In this document: one piece after another, positions 18,569 to 27,719 of the stretch
Numbering within the stretch: the first letter of the stretch is position 1
Layout of the letters: each line of letters starts with the position of its first letter
The notes under the pieces: generated by a model
Databases searched by the model: none
Seen by the model: the letters and a program-made list of their open reading frames with translations, nothing else
Told to the model about the DNA's origin: nothing
Program-made: the position numbers and the translations under genes
NCBI GenBank assembly: GCA_903871875.1
Contig: CAIQIR010000054.1
Coordinates: 1-64,000 of the forward strand
Direction of reading: 5' to 3'
DNA length: 64,000 nt
Origin: an uncultured Schlesneria sp.
GTDB lineage: Bacteria; Planctomycetota; Planctomycetia; Planctomycetales; Planctomycetaceae

Positions 18569-19304
18569 TCATGACTTTGACAAACTGGCCAAATCGGACT
18601 GCAAGGCGGCCAGATCGAATCCGGGATCGAAACCCTGGACGGCGGCCTCGGCCGGCAGAATGGCATAAGCTTCATCAACAACATCGTCCCACCAATCCCA
18701 CGTCGCCGCTTGGGTGGTTCCCCAAGTCAGGACGGTCAATTGAATTTTGATCGTAGGCCGCCGCAAAAACGGCGTGACCCTCATGTGTCGGCGGCGCCGG
18801 CGTCCAGGGCTGTTTGGCCTGGAATTGGCCGGACGTTTGTGTTGTGACCTGGAATCCCAGGTAAACCCCGCCAAACAACTGAATCGCCGATTGCACGTGC
18901 GAATGATTCCGCGGATCGATCGAAACATAGCCCAGGATCTGGTCACCGGAGACGGCGTTCGATTTCCAATAGTTCAGCACGTCCAATTCCACCAGGCCAC
19001 CCGTTCCCACGCCGCCCAGGGATTCGAATAACGCCACGCAGTCGGCCGAGGCCATGATGTTTTTCTTGCTGAGTAGCCCGCTGTAGATGGTGATGGCATG
19101 AGCCAGTGCGGCAATCGTGCAATCGCCATAGACGTCGTTTCCATCCATGGGAAACAATTGAGTCGGGTCGGTGATGCCCAGATTCGCGTACACGGATGTC
19201 AATGTGCTGTACGTCGCTGGCGGAGGCGCCAAGTCTGACGTCAGATAGTTCTTAAGTCGCAGTGTTCTGTAATCGCTCTTCTTGGGCAGTTTACCGAACT
19301 TCAT
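18569..19304 (-). pseudogene. Frameshifted papain-like cysteine peptidase
   Basis: Two overlapping frames make one protein. The upstream frame runs from MKFGKLPKK to GHAVFAAAYD, and the downstream frame continues with KIQLTVLTWG and WWDDVVDEAYAILP. The join is near 18749-18752, where one extra C (or two missing bases) after the GAT codon changes frame. The catalytic Cys is in VYGDCTIAALAHA and the His in HEGHAVF; TWG follows where C1-fold peptidases have their third residue. The start has GAGGGA about 9 bases upstream. The downstream half still reads well, so the break is recent or a sequence error. Confidence 0.75.
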
Positions 19305-19708
19305 ACTGATGTTTCCCTCAGAATACAATTTGGACCCGATCACTTTTCAATTGGGTAATCAATCACCCATCAGCAATAGTATGGAAATAAGTCTGATGAA
19401 CCGTCTTATAAATATCCAGTCGCCGGTGTTATTGCATCCTCTCAGCGATACTAGTCGAAGTGTGGTGTTATGAGCGGAATGGAAGTGGCCAACTCTTAGC
19501 GATTTGGGGATCCATCGACGCCGACGGTGATGTGGGCGACGCGTGAAGAGGGAAGCCGAGTCTGCGATGGCGCGAATATCCGATCAATAGGGGCGGCGTC
19601 AGTGTCGGGCATTTGGCCTTGGTGCGTCGTGATGTTGTGGGATAGTTTGGAGGGGGCTCGAAAACAAGCACTTGAAAAGCGATGCCGCGGAACCATCGCA
19701 TTCGCAGT
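19305..19708. other. Intergenic region
   Basis: 404 bases between the start of the broken peptidase gene and the end of an ABC permease. It is more AT-rich than its surroundings up to about 19,460. I see no gene, RNA or clear terminator. Confidence 0.4.
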
Positions 19709-20599
19709 TCATTCGACAATGTCGACTGCGCGGACTCGTCGCACCAGAGCCAAGAGCGCTACCACGGTGATTCCCGTTATCAATGCCAAGGCCCACCAGG
19801 CCAGACCTTTGTCGAAGTCTTTGCGGAACTTACCAAAAAACAATTGTCCCGCCAGGCGCATGTCTCGCCACGGATCGAGCAGTCGCCAATATTCGTTGTC
19901 GCTCGCCTTCCACAGGAACTCCCCGAGGCGTCCCGGCATAATCAGCAGACTGGACCAGGTGATGGCGATGGGTGCGGCGCGCTGCAGGTAGGCGGAAAGG
20001 CTGACCAGCCAGACGCTGTTGGCCAGGCACAAGACAGCGCCATAAGTCAGCACCGCCGCGGCAATCCGCCAGTTCTCCAGCCAATAGGTCAGTCCCGTGG
20101 TGAGTGCGCCGTACTCGATAAACAGCGCGAGCGCGGGGATGACTGTCAGGATCAGAATCAAGCTGCTGACAGCCAGTAATTTTCCGATGATGTAATGTCG
20201 CTTGCCGATCCGTCGTGAGAGATAAAATGGCAACGTCCGTTGACGGAAATCGGCCCCGACCAAGAGGCTGCCGGAAAAGGCCAACAAAATCATTACGACG
20301 ACGCTCTGTCGCTCCATGAACACCATATAGCCATTATCACGCTTCTCGTCCGTCTGTGCGCTGAATCCGAATTCTCGTAAGATAGTCTGTTTCGCATCCT
20401 GCGGCAGTTCCAATTGCGTGACGGCATAGATGACCGACCAGAATAGGATGAACTGGGCCAAGCCGAGCGCCAGCAGCAGCCAATAAGTCTTCTGCCGCAG
20501 CACTTGCAGGAGAGCGACGCGGACGATTGAAAACACACCGCGCGCCGGCCTGCTCAATTCGCCGTGCCAGCCGTGATAATTCGCAATATCGATCCCCAT
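19709..20599 (-). CDS. ABC-2 type transporter permease
   Basis: A 296-residue membrane protein with about six helices (first at YWLLLALGLAQFILFWSVIY, others at SVVVMILLAFSGSLLVG, LLAVSSLILILTVIPALALF, ITGITVVALLALV). The cytoplasmic stretch ADFRQRTLPFYLSRRIGKRHYIIGKLLA is the usual ABC-2 coupling segment. GGAG lies 9 bases before the ATG. It is the partner of the ATPase gene upstream on the same strand. Substrate unknown. Confidence 0.82.
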   Translation of the reverse strand: MGIDIANYHGWHGELSRPARGVFSIVRVALLQVLRQKTYWLLLALGLAQFILFWSVIYAVTQLELPQDAKQTILREFGFSAQTDEKRDNGYMVFMERQSVVVMILLAFSGSLLVGADFRQRTLPFYLSRRIGKRHYIIGKLLAVSSLILILTVIPALALFIEYGALTTGLTYWLENWRIAAAVLTYGAVLCLANSVWLVSLSAYLQRAAPIAITWSSLLIMPGRLGEFLWKASDNEYWRLLDPWRDMRLAGQLFFGKFRKDFDKGLAWWALALITGITVVALLALVRRVRAVDIVE

Positions 20600-20664
20600 C
20601 CCGTCAGCTCTCCTGGCTTTTCAACCCATCGGCGGTCAGTGTCATCACAACCAATGTCTTCGGA

Positions 20665-20721
20665 TCAGAACGTTCTGACGTCCTTCGAACGAGCGACGTG
20701 CTTGTCGAACCGTCGCTCGTT
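20665..20721 (-). promoter_or_regulatory. Palindrome and hairpin inside ABC operon
   Basis: The 147-base gap between the ATPase stop and the permease start holds a 14-bp perfect palindrome TCAGAACGTTCTGA (20665-20678) and an 11-bp perfect inverted repeat AACGAGCGACG / CGTCGCTCGTT (20688-20698 and 20711-20721, 12-base loop). No T-tract follows on the minus strand, so it may set the expression ratio or stabilise mRNA and not terminate. Confidence 0.45.
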
Positions 20722-20746
20722 GAGGCACTGTTCCCTGACGATTCGA

Positions 20747-21700
20747 CTAGGACATTACGGTGTCTTTCTCGGGAGTGGCCGTCAGACGTAAAAATAATCG
20801 TTCGAGGTTTTCATCATCCTCGCGCAGCCGAGTGATCACCGTCCCGCATCCCGCCGCCAACTCGAACAACTGGCGTGGTCCCCAAGTTTCGGGCAAGGCC
20901 ACGAGCGCCGTCGCTTCTGACGGATTGTCCTCGCGTAGAACGCTGCCACCCGATTCGCGAAATCGTTGCAAAAAATTGGAACCGGTGTCTCGCCACTGAA
21001 TCTCGAAGCGGTTGTCGGCGGCTCGTGTCAATTCTTCAATCGTGCCCGATTTCGCGACCGTCCCACGGTCCAGCACGACCACCTGCCGGCATAACTGTTC
21101 GACATCTTTCAAGACATGCGTGCAGAGGATCAGACTTTTGCCGGTTTCCGCGATCAGGTCTTCCAGCAGCAAGAGCATCGATTGTCGCCCCGCCGGGTCG
21201 AGGCCATTTGTCGGTTCGTCGAGCAGTAATAGTTCGGGATCGTGCACCAATGCGGCGGCCAGTTTCAGCCGTTGCAGGTTTCCTGTGGAATACTCATCCA
21301 AGCGGCGGTATCGCAGTTCTCCCAGGCCCACATAGTTCAAGACTTCGTGTGCCCGCCGACGGGCATCGCGATACGGCATGCCGTAGAGATCGCCCGACAA
21401 CGCCACATATTCGACACCCTTAAGCAGCGGCACCGTGGCGGCGACCTCGGGCATGTATCCGATGCGTGCTCGCAGTTTCAATCCGGTATGACGGATGTCG
21501 CATCCCAGGATGGTACCCGAGCCCGATGAGGCTGGCAGCAGACCCAGCAGGATTTTCAACAGCGTCGATTTACCCGCTCCGTTGTTTCCGACCAGCCCGA
21601 CAGTACCGGTTTCCAACCGTAAAGTGACCTCGCGCAGTGCTTGCACTCGGCCGAAAGTTCGCGACAGCTTTTGCACATCCAGCAACACGATCGACCACAT
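20747..21700 (-). CDS. ABC transporter ATP-binding protein
   Basis: A 317-residue ATPase of the ABC-2/CcmA-like class. Walker A is GLVGNNGAGKSTLLK, the signature is YSTGNLQRLKLAAAL (STGNL in place of LSGGQ), Walker B is LLLLDEPTNGLDPAG and the switch His lies in LILCTHVLKD. The C-terminal 100 residues are an accessory domain of the kind that modulates exporter ATPases. ATG at 21700 is preferred over an in-frame TTG at 21709; the ribosome-binding site is weak. It is transcribed towards its permease. Confidence 0.87.
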   Translation of the reverse strand: MWSIVLLDVQKLSRTFGRVQALREVTLRLETGTVGLVGNNGAGKSTLLKILLGLLPASSGSGTILGCDIRHTGLKLRARIGYMPEVAATVPLLKGVEYVALSGDLYGMPYRDARRRAHEVLNYVGLGELRYRRLDEYSTGNLQRLKLAAALVHDPELLLLDEPTNGLDPAGRQSMLLLLEDLIAETGKSLILCTHVLKDVEQLCRQVVVLDRGTVAKSGTIEELTRAADNRFEIQWRDTGSNFLQRFRESGGSVLREDNPSEATALVALPETWGPRQLFELAAGCGTVITRLREDDENLERLFLRLTATPEKDTVMS

Positions 21701-21950
21701 TCTCCGCAAGTTTTTCGGAAGCCAAGTCTCTGCATCTGACGTGATGCGAGTGCGGTGATCGATCGTCGTTGGATGTCACGCGTTCGGCAGGGTTGGCCTG
21801 TCTTGGCAAAATGACCCGATCACCGTTGCCCTACTGTAATCGGTCGGTCATCCTGCCGGTACTCTTGATCACGGTGGCAACCCGGATAGGGTAGTGGTTA
21901 CGATCCGATTTCGCCGCCGTTTGTTGCCACTTGTTCTGAATGACGATGTG

Positions 21951-22904
21951 ATGACTGCTGATTCTTCCGCCGTCGCCGAATGCGAAGTCACTTTTGCGGA
22001 GGTGACCAAATTCTATGGCGCCGTCATCGGACTGAATGATCTCACCTGTCGGATCGGACCGGGAATCACTGGCCTGCTGGGTTCCAACGGAGCGGGAAAA
22101 TCAACGCTGTTGAAATTGGCGAGCGGTCAGCTGCGACCCACATTGGGGGAAGTCCGCATCGGATCGCTACGAGCCGATTCCACGGCCGCCAAGCGACTGA
22201 TTGGTTACTGTCCCGATCACGCTCATCTGTATGAGGAAATGACGGGGGAAGATTTCGTCCGCACCATGTGTGCCCTGCACGGTTTCCCCTGGGACGAAGT
22301 CTGTCAACGGACGACTGAGGTTCTGAAGGAAGTCGGGATGTCCGACCGGGCTCGGCGGAAGCTGGCCGGATGCAGTCATGGGATGCGGCAACGTTTCAAG
22401 CTGGCGCAGGCGTTGGTCCACGATCCGCAGGTCTTTCTCCTCGACGAACCGATGACGGGCATCGATCCGGGCGGTCGCCAGGAAATTAACGATCTGCTGT
22501 TTCGTCTGGCCGATCAGGGCAAAACCGTGCTGGTCTCCAGTCACATCTTGAGCGACATCGAAACCCTTGCGGATCGGATCCTGGTTCTGGGGCGCGGACG
22601 CCCGATTGCCTCGGGCAGCTTGCCGGAAATTCGCCGGTTACTCGACGATCGTCCGTTGCTGGTCGAAATTATTGCCGATGACCCGCGGCCGCTGGCAGCC
22701 GATTTGGTGGCGTTATCGCAGGTTCAGGGCTGCGATGTGCAGGGCAACCGGCTGCGAGTGCGGACCAAACAGGCGGCCGAATTCTATGTACAGGTTCAGA
22801 ATCTGGTGTTGCAGCGCGGGCATACAATTCGTCAGATGCAAAGTCTTGATGAAGGGGCCGAAGCGGTTTTCGAATATCTCCAGCAGGGAAAGCACGCATC
22901 GTGA
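21951..22904 (+). CDS. ABC transporter ATP-binding protein
   Basis: A 317-residue ATPase. Walker A is GLLGSNGAGKSTLLK, the signature region is LAGCSHGMRQRFKLAQAL (SHGMRQ in place of SGGQ), Walker B is VFLLDEPMTGIDPGG and the H-loop is VLVSSHILSD. The 90-residue C-terminal tail is the accessory domain common in ABC-2 exporters. GTG codons upstream (21894, 21948) are in frame; I chose the ATG because conserved sequence starts just after it. The permease gene overlaps its stop by four bases (GTGA). Confidence 0.86.
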   Translation: MTADSSAVAECEVTFAEVTKFYGAVIGLNDLTCRIGPGITGLLGSNGAGKSTLLKLASGQLRPTLGEVRIGSLRADSTAAKRLIGYCPDHAHLYEEMTGEDFVRTMCALHGFPWDEVCQRTTEVLKEVGMSDRARRKLAGCSHGMRQRFKLAQALVHDPQVFLLDEPMTGIDPGGRQEINDLLFRLADQGKTVLVSSHILSDIETLADRILVLGRGRPIASGSLPEIRRLLDDRPLLVEIIADDPRPLAADLVALSQVQGCDVQGNRLRVRTKQAAEFYVQVQNLVLQRGHTIRQMQSLDEGAEAVFEYLQQGKHAS

Positions 22905-23659
22905 ATTCTCTGCGAGCGTTCGCCGCACTGCTCCGTCTGTCCTTCCGGAGGTTGCTCTGGTCGGTCAATACGCTGATGGTCCTACTGCCCGTCACGGGGT
23001 GCGGTCTGTTCATCCTGCGGCGTGGATTTCATAAGCTCACGCCACCCGAAACGGCCTTCGATGCGTTCGGTTCGTTTCTGCTGTTTGTGTTCTCGTCATT
23101 CCTGATCCCGATTTGCGCTCTCGGCTTTGGCACCACCGCATTGGGGGCCGAGCGTGAAGAACAGACGCTGGTGTTTCTGCTCACGCGTCCCATTCCGCGC
23201 TGGCAAGTGCTCTTGGCCAAAATCCTGGCCTCTATTCCGCTCAGCTGTGGTCTCGTGATGGGCAGTTTCGCGTGCTATTGCTGGCTGGTCGGACCGGTCG
23301 GCTGGTTGGCATTGAAGATTTATTGGCCGGCGATGATCGGTATGACCTTAGCGTATCTGGCCTTGTTTCATTTGTTTGCCGTCGCCTTTCGTCATCCGAC
23401 CATGCTGGCTTTGGTTTACGCCTTGTTCATGGAACTATTTGTCGCCAACCTACCCGGTTCGGTGAAGCGTCTGGCGATCAACTATTACGGTCGTTCGTTG
23501 CTCTATGGTCTGGGAGCGGACTCGGGCTTGAAGGTGCCGAAGGGGTTTGAGATCGTTCCCATGACTCAGGCTTATGGAATGCTGGCCGGTATCACCGTCG
23601 GCTGTTTTCTGGTCGCTTTTCTGTTCTTCCAATGGAAAGAATACCGCGATCTGACATGA
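22901..23659 (+). CDS. ABC-2 type transporter permease
   Basis: A 252-residue membrane protein starting with GTG in a 4-base overlap with the ATPase stop. About six helices are visible, e.g. NTLMVLLPVTGCGLFIL, FGSFLLFVFSSFLIPICALG and AGITVGCFLVAFLFFQ. The segment GAEREEQTLVFLLTRPIPRW with WQVLLAKILA is the family coupling stretch, and matches in position the ADFRQRTLPFYLSRR of the divergent permease at 19709-20599, so the two pairs are paralogous. Confidence 0.85.
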   Translation: MNSLRAFAALLRLSFRRLLWSVNTLMVLLPVTGCGLFILRRGFHKLTPPETAFDAFGSFLLFVFSSFLIPICALGFGTTALGAEREEQTLVFLLTRPIPRWQVLLAKILASIPLSCGLVMGSFACYCWLVGPVGWLALKIYWPAMIGMTLAYLALFHLFAVAFRHPTMLALVYALFMELFVANLPGSVKRLAINYYGRSLLYGLGADSGLKVPKGFEIVPMTQAYGMLAGITVGCFLVAFLFFQWKEYRDLT

Positions 23660-23768
23660 CGCACAGTGTCGACCGCCCAGGTTGATGGCAGCACCGTCTG
23701 TTGCTGACGTGTCAGATGTTGTCTTACGGTGCGGGAAACGTACGAAGGCGAACGGCCTGCCGATTGGT

Positions 23769-24623
23769 TCAGCTGGCCGAGTTGGTGGCTTCAAACTCTT
23801 GCGCCAGGGATCGCAGTTTCGTTAATTGGTCGATCAATCGAGGAAGTTCGGCGAGCGGGACCATGTTGGGGCCGTCGCTGAGCGCTTTGTCGGGGTTGGG
23901 ATGGGTTTCGAAAAAGACGCCATCGCAACCGCAGGCGACCGCGGCTCGGGCGAGGAACGGCACCAGCTCGCGCCGCCCCCCTGTCGTGGCGCCGCCTGGC
24001 AATTGAACGCTATGCGTGGCATCGAAAATCACCGGGGGGCCAAACGATTGCATCAGCGGAATACAGCGAAAATCATTGATCAGCCGACCATATCCGAACA
24101 TCGTGCCTCGTTCGGTCAACAAGACGTTCGGGTTGCCAAACGCATCACATTTCTTGACGACGTGTACCATATCTTCGGGAGCGATGAACTGCGGCTTTTT
24201 GACGTTGATGGTCCCACCGTGCCGGGCGGTCGCCGTGGCCACCGCTTCGACCAGGTCCGTTTGCCGGGCCAGGAAGGCGGGGATTTGTAGAATCTGACAG
24301 ACTTTGGCGGCCGGTTCGGCCTGTGATGTTTCGTGAACATCCGTGGTCACGGGCAGATGAGTGACTTCGCGAACTTTGGCGAGAATCTCCAGTCCCCGTT
24401 CGAGTCCCGGTCCTCGAAAACTATCGACGCTGGTGCGATTGGCTTTGTCAAAGCTGGATTTGAAGACGATTTGCACGCCTTTGTCCGCCGCGATCTTGGC
24501 CAACTGATGCGCGACCTGCATGACCAGGTCTTCGCTTTCGATGACGCATGGCCCGGCAATAAACATCAGCGGCAATCCGCGGCCACATTTCCAGGGGCCT
24601 ACTTGAACGGGGTTATTGGACAC
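23769..24623 (-). CDS. kdsA: KDO-8-phosphate synthase, metal-dependent type
   Basis: A 284-residue TIM-barrel enzyme joining arabinose-5-phosphate and phosphoenolpyruvate to form Kdo-8-phosphate for lipopolysaccharide. Motifs: [36 protein letters not shown] (as [14 protein letters not shown]), [11 protein letters not shown] and [13 protein letters not shown]. Residue 26 is Cys, as in metal-dependent enzymes such as that of Aquifex, where the E. coli enzyme has Asn26. Its presence supports a Gram-negative type envelope with Kdo. No other LPS gene is adjacent. Confidence 0.94.
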   Translation of the reverse strand: MSNNPVQVGPWKCGRGLPLMFIAGPCVIESEDLVMQVAHQLAKIAADKGVQIVFKSSFDKANRTSVDSFRGPGLERGLEILAKVREVTHLPVTTDVHETSQAEPAAKVCQILQIPAFLARQTDLVEAVATATARHGGTINVKKPQFIAPEDMVHVVKKCDAFGNPNVLLTERGTMFGYGRLINDFRCIPLMQSFGPPVIFDATHSVQLPGGATTGGRRELVPFLARAAVACGCDGVFFETHPNPDKALSDGPNMVPLAELPRLIDQLTKLRSLAQEFEATNSAS

Positions 24624-24833
24624 AATCGCTCCTTCTCGTCACAGATTACGTTAACTCCCTGGCGGTATGTTATCGGTCACCGCCCCCTGTCGCGACTGCA
24701 GGTGAATCATCAATCGGGGATCGATCTTGTACTGAATGCGTCTGGCATTGAAGTGGGTCTTCGCCGCGTTGTCGCGGAAAGGGAAACCAGAGAGAACACG
24801 TTGGATCGACGGTCGCGATGACCGTATTCCCAA

Positions 24834-25622
24834 CTATTTCGAATCGACGGTGGGACCGGTCCACTTCAGCAGTTGTTTCCAGAACTGGGCGTAGTGACTG
24901 CCAACTTCAATCGCGGGGCCGTTTTTTGCTGCGGCGGTGACACGTGGCAAACCCCAATCGACAAGTCCACCCACCCAGTGCGGTGCAACGTCGCTCAAGA
25001 ACACCGCGGTCCGTCCGGCTCCTCGCTGACCGACAACCAAGGCGGGCAGTGTCTCGCGATAGGTGAAGGCCAGATCGGGTTTGTTGTTTGGCGAGCCTCC
25101 GGCTGCTGCGCGACTGGAAACCGAAAAGGAATGAGCCTGCAGCAGCGTGGTCGCGTCGGCTTTCGCCTGCACGCGGTTCATGCCACCGATCGCCGGAGGA
25201 GTTGCCTGCCAGGGAAGGCCTTTGGTAATGGCATGTTCCGTCGCCGGAAGCAGCCAGGCCGACTGTTCGAAGTTCACGCGATCATCGGTCACCGAGATTT
25301 CGACGGGTAACACCGATCCCAGCACCGTTCCGTCCCAATTTCCACCGAATCCGTGAAACGATTCCCAACCGCCAATCATCAGTAATCCGCAACCATGTTC
25401 GATTTGCAGCAGCGCCGTTTGCTGAAGAGCCTGATCAAACTGTGTCGCGGGGTAATCGCTGAGAATCACCAGCGAACGGGGAACCTCCAGCATACGCGGG
25501 GGCAGCGCGACATTGCTGGGAACGTAGTCGAAGTGCCAGCCCCAGGACGTGATCAGTCCGGCGAGATACGAGGCGGCGCCGGTGAGTTCCGAGTCGCCAC
25601 AGTAAAGAATCGATCCTGTCAA
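24834..25622 (-). CDS. Glutamine amidotransferase-like domain protein
   Basis: A 262-residue alpha/beta protein. The N-terminus reads SILYCGDSELTGAASYLAGL, then a flavodoxin/GATase1-like strand VILSDYP, then the elbow-like HGCGLLMIGGWESFHGFGG, where GATases carry a catalytic Cys; here the position is GGWES, so no nucleophilic Cys is seen. A C-terminal ALVVGQRGAGRTAVFLSDVAPHW resembles the GATase-like domain of planctomycete ThuA-like or cytoplasmic-membrane proteins. The start codon is TTG with AAGGA 8 bases upstream. It is probably a non-enzymatic or binding member of the fold. Confidence 0.68.
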   Translation of the reverse strand: MTGSILYCGDSELTGAASYLAGLITSWGWHFDYVPSNVALPPRMLEVPRSLVILSDYPATQFDQALQQTALLQIEHGCGLLMIGGWESFHGFGGNWDGTVLGSVLPVEISVTDDRVNFEQSAWLLPATEHAITKGLPWQATPPAIGGMNRVQAKADATTLLQAHSFSVSSRAAAGGSPNNKPDLAFTYRETLPALVVGQRGAGRTAVFLSDVAPHWVGGLVDWGLPRVTAAAKNGPAIEVGSHYAQFWKQLLKWTGPTVDSK

Positions 25623-25659
25623 CGCTTTGTTCCTTTGTGTTGAATCAATTTGTGTTGAA

Positions 25660-26283
25660 TCAAACGGTCACGGTGCCGCTTAACGGAATACCGCGGACTG
25701 CCAGCTGTGTTTTGAGTTCGTTGACGGTGGTGAAGACTTCGGCGTCCAGGCCGTGCCGACGGCCACCTTCGACATATTGAACGATGTCATCAGTGTAGAA
25801 ACAGTCCGGCGCGTCACAGCCGATTTTTTTCAGTGCGTCTTCATAGATCGCCGGTTCGGGCTTCAAGGCTTTTACTTCGTAAGAGAGCACAAAATCATCG
25901 AAACGGTCGAGGACCTGAAATTGGTCGCGGATGAATTCGTAATGAAAGACGCTGGTATTTGACAGCAGGACTAATCGATAGCCGCGCGATTTTAGTTCGT
26001 CGAGCACCGGAACAATCGGCTCATTCAGCGTAAAAATATCCGATGCGGCCCGCGCCAAGGCCTTTTGATCGACTTTTGTTTTGAACGTGGATTCAAACCA
26101 CTGATGGAATTCATCGGGCGAAACCAGACCACGCTCAAAATCCCATTGCCGCCCCGAACTGATCAGATGCTGTTTTAAATCGGGACCTGTTTGGCCACAT
26201 AACGCTCCGATTTGCTCGCACATCCGTTCATGACTGAAATGGACGAGTACGTTTCCCATGTCGAACAAGAAGGTGCGAATCAC
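25660..26283 (-). CDS. HAD hydrolase, YihX-like
   Basis: A 207-residue HAD phosphatase of the subgroup with motif I DMGNVLVHF, motif II LVLLSNTS, motif III lysine in EVKALKPEPAIYE and motif IV YTDDIVQYVEGG. E. coli YihX (alpha-glucose-1-phosphatase) has the same motif I style and size. I chose GTG at 26283 as start, with GGAG 8 bases upstream; a TTG at 26289 would place the site too close. It lies 37 bases upstream of the GATase-like gene and is probably co-transcribed with it. Confidence 0.83.
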   Translation of the reverse strand: MIRTFLFDMGNVLVHFSHERMCEQIGALCGQTGPDLKQHLISSGRQWDFERGLVSPDEFHQWFESTFKTKVDQKALARAASDIFTLNEPIVPVLDELKSRGYRLVLLSNTSVFHYEFIRDQFQVLDRFDDFVLSYEVKALKPEPAIYEDALKKIGCDAPDCFYTDDIVQYVEGGRRHGLDAEVFTTVNELKTQLAVRGIPLSGTVTV

Positions 26284-26418
26284 GAACAAAACTCCGTTTG
26301 ACCAATCCTATCCATTTGCCGTAGAGTGCATACCAGATTCGGTTTGAGGCGGAAAGAGCGACTACAGTGCCTCGCGGAATCCGCAGAATCACAATCGGAC
26401 CGCACGACGGAGCGACCC

Positions 26419-26925
26419 ATGGCGAAGAATTATGAAGGTGGCGAAGAAACCGGAACAGAGACGATGCGCGGACGGGATTGGCCCTGTCTGCGTCAGTTTT
26501 GTGTGTTTCTCGAGAATCGCGTGGGCCGGTTGAATGACCTGATGCGACAGCTGGAGTCCATCGACACGCGCGTGATGGCGATGAGTATCTTCGATTCCGT
26601 CGATTTCGCGATGGTTCGCTTGATGTTTAACGACGCCGACCGGGCGCGCGAAAAGTTAGAGCTGTCTGGATTCCTGTTCAGTGAAAGCGATGTGGTGGGG
26701 GTCGAACTGCCGGAAGGCGACAAGCCGATCCATGAAGTTTGTGCGGCGCTCGTCAAAGCCGAAGTCAACATTCATCACGCCTATCCTCTGCTGTACCGTC
26801 GTCAGGGCCGCGGCGCGATTGCGATGTTTGTTGACGACGTTGATCAGGCGATTCAGATTCTGAAGGAAGCCGGCCATCGCGTGATTACCGAAAATGATCT
26901 GCATGATGACGACGAACATTTCTGA
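26419..26925 (+). CDS. Tandem ACT-domain protein
   Basis: A 168-residue protein with two ACT modules: CLRQFCVFLENRVGRLNDLMRQ and AMSIFDSVDFAMVRLMFND in the first, then IHEVCAALVKAEVNIHHAYP and GAIAMFVDDVDQAIQIL in the second. ACT modules bind amino acids and regulate enzymes or transcription; no catalytic domain is attached. GGAG is 7 bases before the ATG. A longer frame to 26326 lacks support. A strong hairpin follows. The acidic tail (NDLHDDDEHF) is unusual. Confidence 0.84.
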   Translation: MAKNYEGGEETGTETMRGRDWPCLRQFCVFLENRVGRLNDLMRQLESIDTRVMAMSIFDSVDFAMVRLMFNDADRAREKLELSGFLFSESDVVGVELPEGDKPIHEVCAALVKAEVNIHHAYPLLYRRQGRGAIAMFVDDVDQAIQILKEAGHRVITENDLHDDDEHF

Positions 26926-26963
26926 TTTCCGTCGTCGCCGAGGCCTCCTGTTCTGGAAGACAA

Positions 26964-26995
26964 TGCGGCCGCACCTCTTCGGAGGTGCGGCCGCA
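26964..26995 (+). terminator. 14-bp hairpin with TTCG loop
   Basis: TGCGGCCGCACCTC then TTCG then GAGGTGCGGCCGCA: a perfect 14-bp stem closed by the very stable C(UUCG)G tetraloop, 38 bases after the ACT gene stop. There is no T-tract, so it is either a U-less terminator or an mRNA 3'-end stabiliser. Confidence 0.6.
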
Positions 26996-27719
26996 GTCAT
27001 TGACGGGCTTCGGAGAATCCCGGACAGCCTGCGTTCATGGCCTGACCACTTGTCTTTCCGGCGAAAGTATGGTGTTTCAATCCCGCCGCTGGCTAAGTCA
27101 TAAGATGTAGAAGGGATCGCGGCCCCCCCGGGGGCTTCTGGCGGTCGATGCTGAGCGGGGAACCTGACGGGAATCTGAAATAGGTCGCCGCTGCGATCGT
27201 CGACCAAATGGGGTCAGTGCGGTGCGTCGCAGCCTTTCCATGAGCCGAATGCGATCGCCGGAAAATATTTTGCTGGATTTGTTGGTGGCCAATCGTGATA
27301 TTGGCCCCAGAGTGTCCTGTAATCTATTTCCCGAGTTTGTGCTGATCTTGTCCGATCCCGCTCAAGATAACGATCGGAGCAATTCTGACGACCCCGCATC
27401 GTCGGAAATGGTTGCCAAATCGATTCATTCTGGCCCATCAAGCGGTTACGAGTACCGCTGATGGGTGGGATTGGGAGGGCAATTGGCAAGCTGGCCAAAA
27501 CGTGGCGATTCTTCCACATCAGAACTGAAGGATGCCGTTTGACATCACTTTTTCCCGTCCTATATTCAACTTCGACGACGCGGCTGTCGACCGCTGGCGA
27601 CCCCAGCAATCGACTTGCCACAGGGATTTGAGGGCCGCATGTCCGCCGTTCACACTTCGAGGGGGAGTGTGCAAGACCGGCGTGGGACTGACGAGCCTTT
27701 CAAACCCGAAAGGGCGAAT
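26996..27719. other. Intergenic region without confident gene
   Basis: 724 bases before the S41 protease. Small frames exist on both strands (27222-27461 plus; 27214-27621 minus) but have no ribosome-binding site and no recognisable family. The minus-strand frame ends WPPTNPAKYFPAIAFGSWKG, which could be a gene remnant. Confidence 0.4.

Noticed and set aside
21840-21900. Possible tRNA-like stretch (GGATAGGGTAGTGGTTACG)
   Set aside because: It cannot be folded into acceptor and T arms; no T-loop consensus is present.
27214-27621. 135-residue minus-strand frame
   Set aside because: No start signal or recognised family; perhaps a remnant, but I cannot support a gene.
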